From the NCBI RefSeq assembly GCF_029338375.1, contig NZ_CP119804.1, positions 310,001-374,000 of the forward strand: a DNA stretch of 64,000 bases, given 5' to 3'. The first letter of the stretch is position 1. Each line of letters opens with the position of its first letter. Shown piece after piece: positions 44,466-52,588 of this stretch. Made by a program: the position numbers and the translations under genes. The DNA is from Halorussus lipolyticus (lineage in GTDB: Archaea; Halobacteriota; Halobacteria; Halobacteriales; Haladaptataceae). The notes beneath the pieces are model-generated. The model was not told the origin of the DNA and ran no database searches. It was given only the letters and a program-made list of their open reading frames with translations.

Positions 44466-45183
44466 GGCATCGAGCGACCAGTCAACCGAGACGACCGCGA
44501 CCGGCGAGACCGATGCAGTCCCGACCGACGAGACCGAAGCCCTGTTCGACGCGCTGGTCGAGGAGGGCGTCCTCGCGGTGGGCGAGCGGGGCGTCCGGAC
44601 CACCGACGAGTTCGACGACACCCACGCCGTCTATCACGATTCGTACGTCGGCGTCTCCGACGACGAGTTTCACGAGGCCGTCTCTGCGACGTTCGGCCTG
44701 CCGGACCGAGCGTCGGCGGCCGACCTCGTGACCGACCGCGGCGTGACCAGAGACGAGTTCGTGGTCTACCTCGCGGTGGATTCGCACCTCGATAGGGAGG
44801 CCGCAACCGAGGAGTTGGCCGCGATGGCCGGGATGATTTGGGAAGTCGTACCCGACTCGCCGGTCCCGGCCGACCTCGCGGACGTGACCGACGACCCCCA
44901 ATCGCTCCTCGCCAGCGAGGAGCGCGCGCTGATTTCGGTCTGGAAGCGATTCTGCGACCCCTGTGACGCGACCAAGGACGACCTCGATACGCTCCTCGGT
45001 GCGGTGCCCGACGACGTGGCGCTGGCGGGCGTGGACGGCGAGGCCGCAGTCGAGTTCTGCCAGCGTCACCGAGTCGAGTCCGCGCCGGGGTTCGTCCTCG
45101 CGGACGGCGACGACCGCCAGACTCTCTGCGAGTCGGACGCCGAGACAGCGGCCGAGGAGGTGCGCGCGTTCTACGAGGAGTGA
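44431..45183 (+). CDS. thioredoxin-fold protein with CxxC motif
   Basis: A 250-residue acidic protein. Residues 1-35 are Ser/Thr-rich and look disordered, a middle helical region (about 36-150) has no recognised fold, and the C-terminus is thioredoxin-like with VWKRFCDPCDATKDDL (CDPC) and a cis-Pro-type ESAPGFVLADGD. It likely does thiol-disulfide chemistry in the cytoplasm. It overlaps livF by 35 bases, unusually long, and so is tied to transporter expression. Confidence 0.8.
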   Translation: MTKRETDTSASEASSDQSTETTATGETDAVPTDETEALFDALVEEGVLAVGERGVRTTDEFDDTHAVYHDSYVGVSDDEFHEAVSATFGLPDRASAADLVTDRGVTRDEFVVYLAVDSHLDREAATEELAAMAGMIWEVVPDSPVPADLADVTDDPQSLLASEERALISVWKRFCDPCDATKDDLDTLLGAVPDDVALAGVDGEAAVEFCQRHRVESAPGFVLADGDDRQTLCESDAETAAEEVRAFYEE

Positions 45184-45271
45184 AGGCTCCTCGACTGACC
45201 GGGCAAGCAATCAAATAAGTTCTCTAAAGCAATCCATACAATTTCAAAACACCTTCAGAGATGTCTTTCGA

Positions 45272-45375
45272 GCGGATGCGCCCGACGGGCGCATCCGCGG
45301 GCGCTCGGTGCCACAGACCACCGGGACGCGCTCGGCGAAGCAACTGCCGGAACGCACTCGGCCGAACAGACCGCC
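45272..45375 (+). repeat. 12-bp perfect hairpin and tandem units preceding hairpin copy C
   Basis: GCGGATGCGCCC/GGGCGCATCCGC with a 3-base loop (45272-45298) is followed by about three units of 24-27 bases (from 45299, 45323 and 45349), each with a core like CGCGCTCGGCGAA. These match the units before copy B. The 405-base gap contains no gene. Confidence 0.65.
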
Positions 45376-45498
45376 GTTTGGGTGGATGAAGGGGCCACCC
45401 GGTCGCGTTCAATTCAGTCGCTCGTCGGCCGCTATCCGTCGCAACTACGTCCGTCGGATATGCCGACGAGCGACCGCGAGCGGGTGGGGGCTTCAAAA
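45376..45498 (+). repeat. dispersed hairpin repeat family 1, copy C
   Basis: This starts GTTTGGGTGGATGAAGG and ends GGGGGCTTC. The outer helix is GAAG/CTTC, GGG/GGG loop, then CCACCCGGTCGCG against CGCGAGCGGGTGG with one mismatch; the third pair is A-T where copies A and E have G-C. The middle helix GTCGCTCGTCGGC/GCCGACGAGCGAC is 13 perfect pairs, wholly different in sequence from copy A. Confidence 0.85.
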
Positions 45499-45588
45499 GG
45501 AGTTCACGACTCCGGTTAGTGTCGAGTCGGTCGAGATGCAAAGCGGCCGTCGAGAATCCCAGTGGAGAAAACTGCGCCGGTTCCCGCG

Positions 45589-45990
45589 TTACTGTTCCTC
45601 CATCGAACCAGTCACGAGTACGGGTCTCTCCGCCTGCAAAATCACCGACTGGGAGACGCTCCCGAAGATGGCCTTCCCCGCCGGCGAGCGGTTCCGCCCG
45701 CCGACGCAGATGCAGTCGGCGTCCTCGTTCTGGGCGAACTCCAAAACCGCCACGGCGGGTTCGCCGCTCCGCTCGGAGATTTCGGTCTCGACGCCCGCGT
45801 TTTCCAGTACCTCCTCGGCCCGCCGGACCGACCCGACCTGCGTCGCGGACGCGCCGTCGGGGTTCTCGGTGAAGACGTGGAGGAGCGTCGCGCGAACTTC
45901 GTCGGCCGACCGCGGGAGGTCGGCGACCGCTCGGGCTTGGCGCTGGGCGCGGTCGGACTCCTCGTCAACTGCGATGACGACGTGGTACAT
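45589..45990 (-). CDS. universal stress protein, single domain
   Basis: A 133-residue UspA protein. It begins MYHVVIAVDEES and carries an ATP-type loop variant VGGRNRSPAGKAIFGSVSQSV near the C-terminus, close to the usual G-x2-G-x9-G-S pattern. It is probably a nucleotide-binding stress protein in the cytoplasm. The ATG at 45990 gives the normal length. It lies downstream of the cox-cluster genes. Confidence 0.9.
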   Translation of the reverse strand: MYHVVIAVDEESDRAQRQARAVADLPRSADEVRATLLHVFTENPDGASATQVGSVRRAEEVLENAGVETEISERSGEPAVAVLEFAQNEDADCICVGGRNRSPAGKAIFGSVSQSVILQAERPVLVTGSMEEQ

Positions 45991-46065
45991 GGTACCAGCC
46001 ACGACGAACGCAGACTTAGGTGTTCGGCCGAAGTTCGCTCGCCGAGAAGGATACAAAAGCGTGGC

Positions 46066-46377
46066 TCAGGAGTTCTCGTCGGGATGCTCGGCGTCGGCCA
46101 TCTCCGAGACGAGGACGACCAGCGCCAGCGGCACGCCGAGAGCCAGACCCACCGTCACGACGCCGTAGACCGCCAGACCCAGTGGCGTCGGCGCGAGTTC
46201 GATTAGCCCGAGGAGTTTCACGGAAGTCAGGTCTCTCGGCCCGGCGACGCCGAGCATGGCCCCAACGACCCCGGTGAGGGCCACGATGAGGCCGTAGAAT
46301 CCAACGACGAACGACCGACCGCCGAACGTCTCGCTCACGACCGACAGTGAGGGCGGCGGAAGGATTAGCCTTTTCAT
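46066..46377 (-). CDS. cox-cluster membrane protein (DUF7520-like)
   Basis: A 103-residue protein with two hydrophobic segments (about 22-44 and 66-90). The stretch FVVGFYGLIVALTGVVGAMLG and PTPLGLAVYGVVTVGLALGV match a haloarchaeal family that occurs next to cytochrome oxidase genes (DUF7520 by memory). Function is unknown; an assembly or accessory role is inferred from position. It is divergent from a 28-residue microprotein gene. Confidence 0.75.
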   Translation of the reverse strand: MKRLILPPPSLSVVSETFGGRSFVVGFYGLIVALTGVVGAMLGVAGPRDLTSVKLLGLIELAPTPLGLAVYGVVTVGLALGVPLALVVLVSEMADAEHPDENS

Positions 46378-46399
46378 CCGTTCGACCCCAACCTCCGGT

Positions 46400-46486
46400 A
46401 TGAGCGAGAAAGACATGCTGGCGTATCTCCTCGGGGGAATCGCAATTCTCATGTTTGCGATGGGTATCATCCTCGCGCTGACCTAA
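46400..46486 (+). CDS. 28-residue single-helix membrane microprotein
   Basis: A complete short frame encodes MSEKDMLAYLLGGIAILMFA followed by eight more hydrophobic residues, one clean transmembrane helix with a charged N-terminus. It lies between the DUF7520-like gene and coxA, pointing toward coxA's 3' end. The size and layout resemble the tiny subunits of heme-copper oxidases. Assignment to the oxidase is inference. Confidence 0.6.
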   Translation: MSEKDMLAYLLGGIAILMFAMGIILALT

Positions 46487-46614
46487 TCCGGGCCTTCGAC
46501 TGGGACGGTCCCGCGAGTGGTTTCGTTACGGGTACGACCGGAAACGCAGTTCGACGTCGAGAAAACGGCGCGTCGGCTACTCGGCGCGAAAGAACGGAAA
46601 AGCGACGTTCGAGA

Positions 46615-48375
46615 TTACTCTTCTTCGATGGTCTCGCCGCCGTCGGCGCGGACCTCCTCTCCGCCGTCGGTGGCGATAGCGGTCTCGCGCTTACGCTCGA
46701 ACCACTCCCACTCCTTGGTCTTCATGCCGTCGTCTTCGAGGTCCCACGGGTCGCCGCTCTCGACGCGGGGGCCTTCGAGCCACGAGACGACGAGGTTGTA
46801 GACGAAGATGAGTTGGCCGAAGCCCATGACGAACGCACCGACCGTCGCAACGAGGTGGAGGTCGGTGAACTGCGGGAGGTAGGTGGCGTAGCGCCGGGGC
46901 ATCCCGCCGTAGCCCAGCAGGAGCATGGCGAGGAAGGTCACGTTGCTACCGATCATCGTGAGCCAGAAGTGCCACTTGGCCAGCGTCCGCTGGTACATCC
47001 GACCGGTGAACATCGGGAACCAGTAGTAGATGCCTGCGAATCCGGCCATGGCGATGGCACCCATCACGATGAAGTGGAAGTGCCCGACGACGTAGTAGGT
47101 GTCGTGAAGCACGAGGTCCACGGGGATGGACGCGAGGAAGACGCCCGTGACGCCCCCAAGGATGAAGTTCTGGACGAAGCCGATGCAGAACAGCATCGGT
47201 GCGACGAGTCGAAGTCGGCCGTTCCACATCGTCGTAATCCAGTTGAACACCTTGACCGCGCTGGGCACTGCAATTGCCAAGGATACTGCCATGAAGCTAG
47301 CCCGGATGCGGGGGTCGATGCCCGTACTGAACATGTGGTGTGCCCACACGCCGAAGCTCAGGACACCGATTGCCAGCGTCGAGTAGACGACGAACTTGAA
47401 CCCGAACAGCTTCCGGCCCGCGAAGCGGGGCAGGATAAGGCTGACGAGTCCCATCGGGGGTAGCACGAGGATGTACACTTCGGGGTGTCCGAAGAACCAG
47501 AACAGGTGTTGCCAGAGAATCGGACCGCCACCTTCCGCCGCGAAGAACGTCGTGGCGAAGTTCCGGTCCATCAGGAGCATCACGAGCGCGCTCCCCAGCA
47601 GGGGGAACGAGAACAGGATGAGACCCGACTGGGTAATCATCGTCCACGAGAAGATGTCGAGTTTCTCCCAGCCAACGTCCTCGCCGCGCTCGGTGAAGAT
47701 GGTGGCGATGAAGTTGATGGCACCCATCGTCGCGGAGACGCCCGAGAGGTGTAGACCCAACAGCATCAGGTCCACGCCGGGGTTGGTCTGCTCCACCGAG
47801 AGGGGCGTGTACATCGTCCACGAGGTCTGTGCAGGCTGAATGTCACCGCTGGTCAGTGTGGCCAGTGGGAAGCCCGCCCAGATGAGGACCGCCGCGGGCG
47901 GCAGGAGCCAGAACGCGATGGCGTTGATGCGCGGGAAGGCCATGTCGTCCGCGCCGATGAGGAGCGGGATGAAGTAGTTCCCGAACGCCGCGATGATGGG
48001 CGTCCCGAACAGGAACAGCATCGTGATGCCGTGTGTCGTCAGCAGGGCGTTGTAGAAGTTCGCCCCGATGATGAACTGCTCGGGAACCGCGAGTTCGGTC
48101 CGCATGATGAGGACGGCGATGCCGCCCCACGCGAACGCAAAGAGACCGTAGAACCCGTAGAGGAGGCCGATGTCCTTGTGGTCCACGGTGGTCAACCAGC
48201 GCACGATTCCGGCGGGCTTCTCGGAGTGAGCGTGCCCAGTCTGTTCGCCGACGTACCCGCCGCCAGCGAGGGGGGTGTAGGAGCGCCAGTCCTCGAGTCG
48301 AGTGAGGAAAGCGGCGACCCCCACGAGGAGGACCCCCATGACGACGGTGAGTGCGATTTGCCCGGCTTCTACCAT
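46615..48375 (-). CDS. coxA: cytochrome c oxidase subunit I
   Basis: A 586-residue heme-copper oxidase catalytic subunit with 12 or more helices. Heme and copper ligands are visible: TTHGITMLFLFGTP, WFFGHPEVYILVLPPMG (His-Tyr crosslink region and A-type Glu), VWAHHMFSTG, and YYVVGHFHFIVMGA. The GHPEVY glutamate marks the A-type family. An N-terminal extra helix precedes the core and the C-terminus is acidic. Subunits II and III are not in the window. Confidence 0.96.
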   Translation of the reverse strand: MVEAGQIALTVVMGVLLVGVAAFLTRLEDWRSYTPLAGGGYVGEQTGHAHSEKPAGIVRWLTTVDHKDIGLLYGFYGLFAFAWGGIAVLIMRTELAVPEQFIIGANFYNALLTTHGITMLFLFGTPIIAAFGNYFIPLLIGADDMAFPRINAIAFWLLPPAAVLIWAGFPLATLTSGDIQPAQTSWTMYTPLSVEQTNPGVDLMLLGLHLSGVSATMGAINFIATIFTERGEDVGWEKLDIFSWTMITQSGLILFSFPLLGSALVMLLMDRNFATTFFAAEGGGPILWQHLFWFFGHPEVYILVLPPMGLVSLILPRFAGRKLFGFKFVVYSTLAIGVLSFGVWAHHMFSTGIDPRIRASFMAVSLAIAVPSAVKVFNWITTMWNGRLRLVAPMLFCIGFVQNFILGGVTGVFLASIPVDLVLHDTYYVVGHFHFIVMGAIAMAGFAGIYYWFPMFTGRMYQRTLAKWHFWLTMIGSNVTFLAMLLLGYGGMPRRYATYLPQFTDLHLVATVGAFVMGFGQLIFVYNLVVSWLEGPRVESGDPWDLEDDGMKTKEWEWFERKRETAIATDGGEEVRADGGETIEEE

Positions 48376-48544
48376 ACGCGGTGGTCAGGACTACAAGGTA
48401 AAGAAAGGTTAGGATACGCCCCCGTCACCGCGTCGGATTTCGTGGGACGGAGTAGCAAAGATTACGCCGGCTTGTCAACTCGGTATTATTTCTCGGAGTG
48501 CGATGCGCGAGTACGTTCGTCGGGCGAATCGTGGTCGAGCGTCG

Positions 48545-48775
48545 TTACTCCTCGGCCTCGGCGGACTCGAGGAGGTCGGCCGCGATGTAGGTCAGAATCG
48601 CCAGCAGGACGAGCGGGACGACGAGCAGGGCGAATCCGACCGTCGAAACGAGTCCCTCGATGGCCCACGGCGACGCGACGGCGAACAGCGCGACGAAGAA
48701 CCCGATGATGAAAAGCGGGATGATGTTGACCGAAATGTCGAGCCACGTCTCCCGTTCGAAGATGGGGGTTGCCAT
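48545..48775 (-). CDS. DUF6684-like two-helix membrane protein
   Basis: A 76-residue protein with two helices (about 13-34 and 42-66). The start MATPIFERETWLDISVNIIP matches a haloarchaeal family I recall as DUF6684, found in cytochrome oxidase clusters. It lies just upstream of coxA on the same strand. It may be an accessory subunit or assembly factor; this is inferred from context only. Confidence 0.8.
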   Translation of the reverse strand: MATPIFERETWLDISVNIIPLFIIGFFVALFAVASPWAIEGLVSTVGFALLVVPLVLLAILTYIAADLLESAEAEE

Positions 48776-48914
48776 GTTCGACGGTACCCACGGGGGTCCC
48801 AAATAGGTTGCCGATTCGGTTCGACCACGGACGAGGACAGCACGGAACGGTTCAGGGACAACTAACTGATTCTTAGCAAAACAAAATTGTGTCCCAAGCC
48901 AACCGAAACGCGCT

Positions 48915-49274
48915 TCAAACCGCGTCTGGTTGCCAGAACGACCCGAAGACCCCGCTGAGGAGGAGAACCACGCCACCGACGAGGATAGCCAGCCCCCGGA
49001 GGTGGACCGAACCCGTCGTCGTGGTGGTGATGAGCGCCCCGATAGCGAGACAGAGGACCGAGGCCGTGACCAGTCCCTTCCACGGGTCGGCGATGTACTC
49101 CGACTCGCGGAGGATGCCCACGACGCTCCCGGCGAACAGCAGGAGTCCGCCGACGGCGACGGGAAAGAGTGGCCACACGATGCCGACCTCGAAGATGGCG
49201 AGTCCGAACGCGACGAACAGCGGCCACGGACTCGCCTTGCGGTATTCGTCACTCAGTCCGGGTTGTTCGTCCAT
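48915..49274 (-). CDS. cox-cluster membrane protein (DUF7541-like)
   Basis: A 119-residue protein with four hydrophobic segments (about 18-32, 36-54, 66-84, 90-110). The N-terminus MDEQPGLSDEYRKASPWPLF fits a haloarchaeal cox-cluster family (DUF7541 by memory). It resembles small subunit IV-type proteins of oxidases in topology. It is co-oriented with coxA. Confidence 0.75.
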   Translation of the reverse strand: MDEQPGLSDEYRKASPWPLFVAFGLAIFEVGIVWPLFPVAVGGLLLFAGSVVGILRESEYIADPWKGLVTASVLCLAIGALITTTTTGSVHLRGLAILVGGVVLLLSGVFGSFWQPDAV

Positions 49275-49443
49275 GCTCTTTCCTCGGGGTGGGTCCGACT
49301 AAAGGGCACCGCTACGAAATCGCCGGTGGATAACTGCTCGTCCGAATATCTTCGGCGGAGCGGTTCGTGAGAAAATCCACGTCCGAATCGCGGTGGTCCG
49401 CGCCTCGGAGTGACGAAGCCACACCACGCGCTATCGACCTGCG

Positions 49444-49562
49444 AACCGCGCGAGGGTTCAAATACGAGGACGCGACGAACCCTGCCCGGACGTTTCGCGC
49501 GGTCTACCGGGACCGGGACCGGGACCGCCAGTCCGACTAACCGGAAACGGCTGAGCCAACGT
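49444..49562 (+). repeat. dispersed repeat family 2, copy X
   Basis: The 566-base gap between the DUF7541- and DUF7410-like genes holds this copy. It contains GAGGGTTCAA, CGACGAACCCTGC, GGACGTTTCGCGCGGTC, then three GGGACC units and GGACCGCCAGTCCGACTA before GGCTGAGCC. It matches copy Z in the first half and copy Y in the middle. The 7-base inverted repeat AGGGTTC/GAACCCT is kept in X and Z. Confidence 0.7.
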
Positions 49563-49750
49563 CGTGAGTGGCATCGCTGTCTCCTCGGCGAGAATCGCTG
49601 ACCGCGCGTTCCGTGTCGCGCTGGCCTCGGACACCAGCGTCGGGCACAGACGCAGAGTTAGCAGGAGCGCCAGCTATCGCGGATTTCGGGAGAACTGCAC
49701 TGCGAACGCTCCGCACAGCACCGCGACCGCACCGCGCCCCGAACCTCCCC

Positions 49751-49786
49751 GCCGCGTCTGACTCGCTTCGCTCGTGCAGACGCGGC
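49751..49786. repeat. 10-bp hairpin downstream of the DUF7410-like gene
   Basis: GCCGCGTCTG (49751-49760) pairs exactly with CAGACGCGGC (49777-49786) around a 16-base loop that can itself fold (CGCTTCGCTCG). It could end transcripts from the minus-strand gene. Nothing else in this gap is convincing. Confidence 0.5.
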
Positions 49787-49840
49787 GCATCCGGGTGGGA
49801 GTCTCGCAGAGCGAGGCCGGTGGACCGTCCGCCAGCGGCA

Positions 49841-50188
49841 TCACCGGAGCGAATCCGGCCACGCCCTCGCCTCCGGAATCGCCCCGAATCCGACGAACGC
49901 GGCGGCCAGCGGGTCCTCCATGACGACGGAGTAGGCGAACAGGAAGGCGAAGTAGACCACCACCAGCAGGCCGAGGAGCTTCAGCCTGAAGGTCCGAAGG
50001 TCGTCGCTCTCGTCGGTGTAGGTCGCGCGGAACTCCTCTCTGCGGGCGTCGTCGAGGCGTTCCCAGTGGTCGATGCCCTCGTGGAGGACCAGTAGCTTCT
50101 CGGACTCCAGCGGGCGACCGCAGTAGGGGCACTCGGCGGGCGATTCACCCGAAGGAACGTCGGTGTCATAGGTTGTTGCGTCGGTCAT
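49841..50188 (-). CDS. zinc-finger plus transmembrane protein (DUF7410-like)
   Basis: A 115-residue protein. A C2H2-type knuckle lies in AECPYCGRPLESEKLLVLHEGIDHW (about 21-42: Cys, Cys, His, His) and one or two hydrophobic segments follow (about 70-100). This layout fits a haloarchaeal family I recall as DUF7410. It stops about 10 bases after the large membrane-protein gene, so they are co-transcribed. A regulatory or assembly role near cytochrome oxidase is a guess. Confidence 0.75.
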   Translation of the reverse strand: MTDATTYDTDVPSGESPAECPYCGRPLESEKLLVLHEGIDHWERLDDARREEFRATYTDESDDLRTFRLKLLGLLVVVYFAFLFAYSVVMEDPLAAAFVGFGAIPEARAWPDSLR

Positions 50189-50198
50189 GGTCGAGTAG

Positions 50199-51569
50199 TC
50201 AGACGAACGGCGGGGACGCACTCGGCGCGGAGACTATCCAGAGACTCGTCATGGTGTACAGCACCATCACGACCACGAAGGGGTACTGGCTCCGGACCGC
50301 CTGCAAGCGTCCGGGAAAGACCTCGTATGCCGAGGTGTGGGCGACCCAGACCGCCAGCAGGTGCCCGAGCAGGACGAACGCGACGGCGAGCATCCCGAAC
50401 CAGTCCGGCAGGACGACGACAGAGGGGTTGATGGGCGGATTCAGGGGGTTCGACAGTGCCGACACCAGCGCGGGCGACAGCGAGACGAACAACCCGAGGA
50501 AGTGCGCGAGATGGTAGCCCGCCGCGATGGGCAGAAGCGAGGGCGCGAACCGCTCGGCGATGGCGTCCGGCGTGAGGTACGTCTCGGCCGTCTTGCGCGA
50601 ATAACTCGACGCCAGCCAGTAGGCCCCCAGAAAGAGGCCGTACCCCGCGAGCATCGCCACCGGATAGAGGAGCACCGGCGGAATGCCAACCTCGACCAGC
50701 AACGTCGCTGTCTCCACCCAGACCGGCGTCCCGACGAACCCGTCGTAGGTCGTGACCCACAGAACCGCCACCACGAAGGCCACTTCGTCCCGGCCGTCGG
50801 CGAGGCCCGCGTCGGTCAGCGCCGCGCCCGGCGGGCGAAGTTCGAGGCCGTCTTCGCCGCGCTGGATGGGTGCGACCTTGCCGTAGTACCGGAACAGTCG
50901 CGCCACGGGGTCGGCCTCGCCGAACCACGAGTCCGGCCCGAAGACGAGCGCGCCGGCCAGCGTAGCGACCGAGTAGCCGACCACGACCCACGCCAGCAGT
51001 CGCGGGTCGTCGGCCAGCGGACTCACCACTTCGAGCCACACCACCACGAGGAGACCGGCCACGCTCGGCCACGCGCCCCACGTCTCGGGATACTCCCTGT
51101 CGAGGGAGGGAAGCCACTCCGAGAGCGCCCGCCACGGGTTCAGCGCGGGCCAGCTATTTCCGAGCAGGTAGACCGTGGCGACGTATCCGGCCCACCAGCC
51201 GACCCACACCGTCAGAATCGCGGCGTTGCGGAACATCTCTCGGGGACCGAGGAGACCGATAGCGACGACGCCCGCCAGCGCGACCACCGAGAGGACGCGG
51301 GTCAGCGTGGCCACGCTGTCGAGGGGCGCACCCGCGACTCGCCGCCAGCGGTGGACCGCGCGGATGAACGCCCGGTCGGTGACGAAACTCGCCAGCAGGA
51401 ACGACGCGCCGACCACGCCCCCGCCGGTCAGCAGGAACAGCCACGTCGGTACCGAGAGCGACCCCGCCGCCGCGCGCAGACCGCCGCCGTGAGCGAGCGC
51501 GGTCCCGGCGAAGCCACCCAGCATGCCCGCGACCGAAAACAGGAGGGTTCTGACGCTCGGGCGTCTCAT
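50199..51569 (-). CDS. polytopic membrane protein of the cox cluster
   Basis: A 456-residue protein with about eleven hydrophobic segments. The N-terminus looks like a signal anchor ending ALAHGGG. Conserved-looking loops include NSWPALNPWRALSEWL and AAGYHLAHFLGLF with histidines in a helix, which might bind heme or metal. Homologues occur beside haloarchaeal oxidase genes, so a role in heme or copper supply is possible but unproven. It heads the minus-strand gene run toward coxA. Confidence 0.75.
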   Translation of the reverse strand: MRRPSVRTLLFSVAGMLGGFAGTALAHGGGLRAAAGSLSVPTWLFLLTGGGVVGASFLLASFVTDRAFIRAVHRWRRVAGAPLDSVATLTRVLSVVALAGVVAIGLLGPREMFRNAAILTVWVGWWAGYVATVYLLGNSWPALNPWRALSEWLPSLDREYPETWGAWPSVAGLLVVVWLEVVSPLADDPRLLAWVVVGYSVATLAGALVFGPDSWFGEADPVARLFRYYGKVAPIQRGEDGLELRPPGAALTDAGLADGRDEVAFVVAVLWVTTYDGFVGTPVWVETATLLVEVGIPPVLLYPVAMLAGYGLFLGAYWLASSYSRKTAETYLTPDAIAERFAPSLLPIAAGYHLAHFLGLFVSLSPALVSALSNPLNPPINPSVVVLPDWFGMLAVAFVLLGHLLAVWVAHTSAYEVFPGRLQAVRSQYPFVVVMVLYTMTSLWIVSAPSASPPFV

Positions 51570-51726
51570 TGTCTGGACTTGGGACGGTCGGGACTTGTCG
51601 CTTCCGGAGTGACGACGCCAGCAAGGTTTTGTACAATCGTGTGGTACGGGGTGTGGGGAGATTACCGTGGAACGTCAAGGTACACCGACAGGTCCGGGGG
51701 AGCGAAATCCCGAACGAGGAAGCGAC

Positions 51727-51942
51727 GTGGGGGCACCGACCGAGGCCGGCCAGCGGCCCGACGACATCGCCGAGATGGATATTACCGAGCCGACGGTGAC
51801 GTGGCTCGAAGTGTCTCATCCACAACAGCCGATTCCCATCGGCGAGAACGACCGGGTTATCGACAGTCAGTTCAACGAACAGTACGACGTCTGGGAAGTG
51901 CTATTGGTCGCGCTTCCCGACGAGGAAGAAGAAGACGAGTAG
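51727..51942 (+). CDS. 71-residue acidic hypothetical protein
   Basis: A small soluble protein containing PTVTWLEVSHPQQPIPIGEN and ending in a run of Glu/Asp. High GC at third codon positions begins at about the GTG at 51727, so this start is preferred over a GTG at 51667; an ATG at 51775 would give 55 residues. No family is recognised. It converges tail to tail with the MTH865-like gene, the stops being adjacent. Confidence 0.55.
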   Translation: MGAPTEAGQRPDDIAEMDITEPTVTWLEVSHPQQPIPIGENDRVIDSQFNEQYDVWEVLLVALPDEEEEDE

Positions 51943-52206
51943 TTAGAGCATATCCTTCTCTTTCAGCCCTTCGAGGAGGTCATCCACGAGGGTTTCCACG
52001 TCGTCGTAGGGGAATTCCTGAACGCCCGAGAGTTTGGTCGAGAGTTCCATCGCCGTGAAACTCACGTCGCCGGCCTCGAAGCGCGTGCCCGGTCCGTCGG
52101 GGAGCGCGGGAACGAGGTCCATCGGGTTGCTCACGGGGTAGTCTGCGCCTTCGAACGCTTCGGTGAACTGCTCGCGGAGTTCGGCCTCGGTTTCTTCGTC
52201 TGCCAT
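51943..52206 (-). CDS. MTH865-like family protein
   Basis: An 87-residue acidic protein. The pattern GADYPVSNPMDLVPALPDGP, FEAGDVSFTAMEL and EFPYDDVETLVDDLL fits the archaeal MTH865-like family, small EF-hand-shaped helical proteins of unknown function. It is oriented away from a palindrome that lies 45-62 bases upstream of its start. Confidence 0.75.
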   Translation of the reverse strand: MADEETEAELREQFTEAFEGADYPVSNPMDLVPALPDGPGTRFEAGDVSFTAMELSTKLSGVQEFPYDDVETLVDDLLEGLKEKDML

Positions 52207-52250
52207 GTGAGGTGATGTGTGTCGTAGCGGGCAAAAGCGTTCCGGAACAA

Positions 52251-52268
52251 CCCAGAACTAGTTGTGGG
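52251..52268. promoter_or_regulatory. 18-base near-perfect palindrome upstream of MTH865-like gene
   Basis: CCCAGAACTAGTTGTGGG matches its own complement at 16 of 18 positions, and a T-rich stretch (TTTCTTT) follows on the plus strand. It may be an operator for the minus-strand gene or a hairpin terminator. The rest of the 382-base gap shows only TATA-like runs near 52516-52523 and 52556-52567. Confidence 0.45.
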
Positions 52269-52555
52269 TTTCTTTGCCGACTGTGGTCTCACGCTCGCCG
52301 AGGACCGTCCACCGAAGTCCGTGTGACCCAATTTGCTCGTGGTATGACTTCCTTACCAGCGGAAACACCGCGTTAACCGGCGATTGAACGTGAGAGTACG
52401 CAGTCGGTATCGGTAGTTTCGGGAGTCGCCGAGAAGTTTGGTCGAGTGACTGGGAATCGGTCTCGTCGGCCCGGAACCCGTCTACAACCGACAGCGGGCG
52501 TGCGAATTGGACAACGTATAAATCGGAAATTACTCATTGAAGTGAAACCGCAAAG

Positions 52556-52567
52556 CTTGTAATATAG
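52556..52567 (+). promoter_or_regulatory. TATA box for the exported beta-helix protein
   Basis: TTGTAATATAGT (overlapping 52556-52567) lies 22-33 bases before the ATG at 52589, consistent with a leaderless start. Confidence 0.5.
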
Positions 52568-52588
52568 TAACTTCGCCTTGAAGATGCA

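Noticed and set aside
49451-49475. tRNA-like TTCAAAT motif in repeat copy X and a similar one in copy Z
   Set aside because: The flanks do not pair as a T arm and no acceptor or anticodon stem is present.
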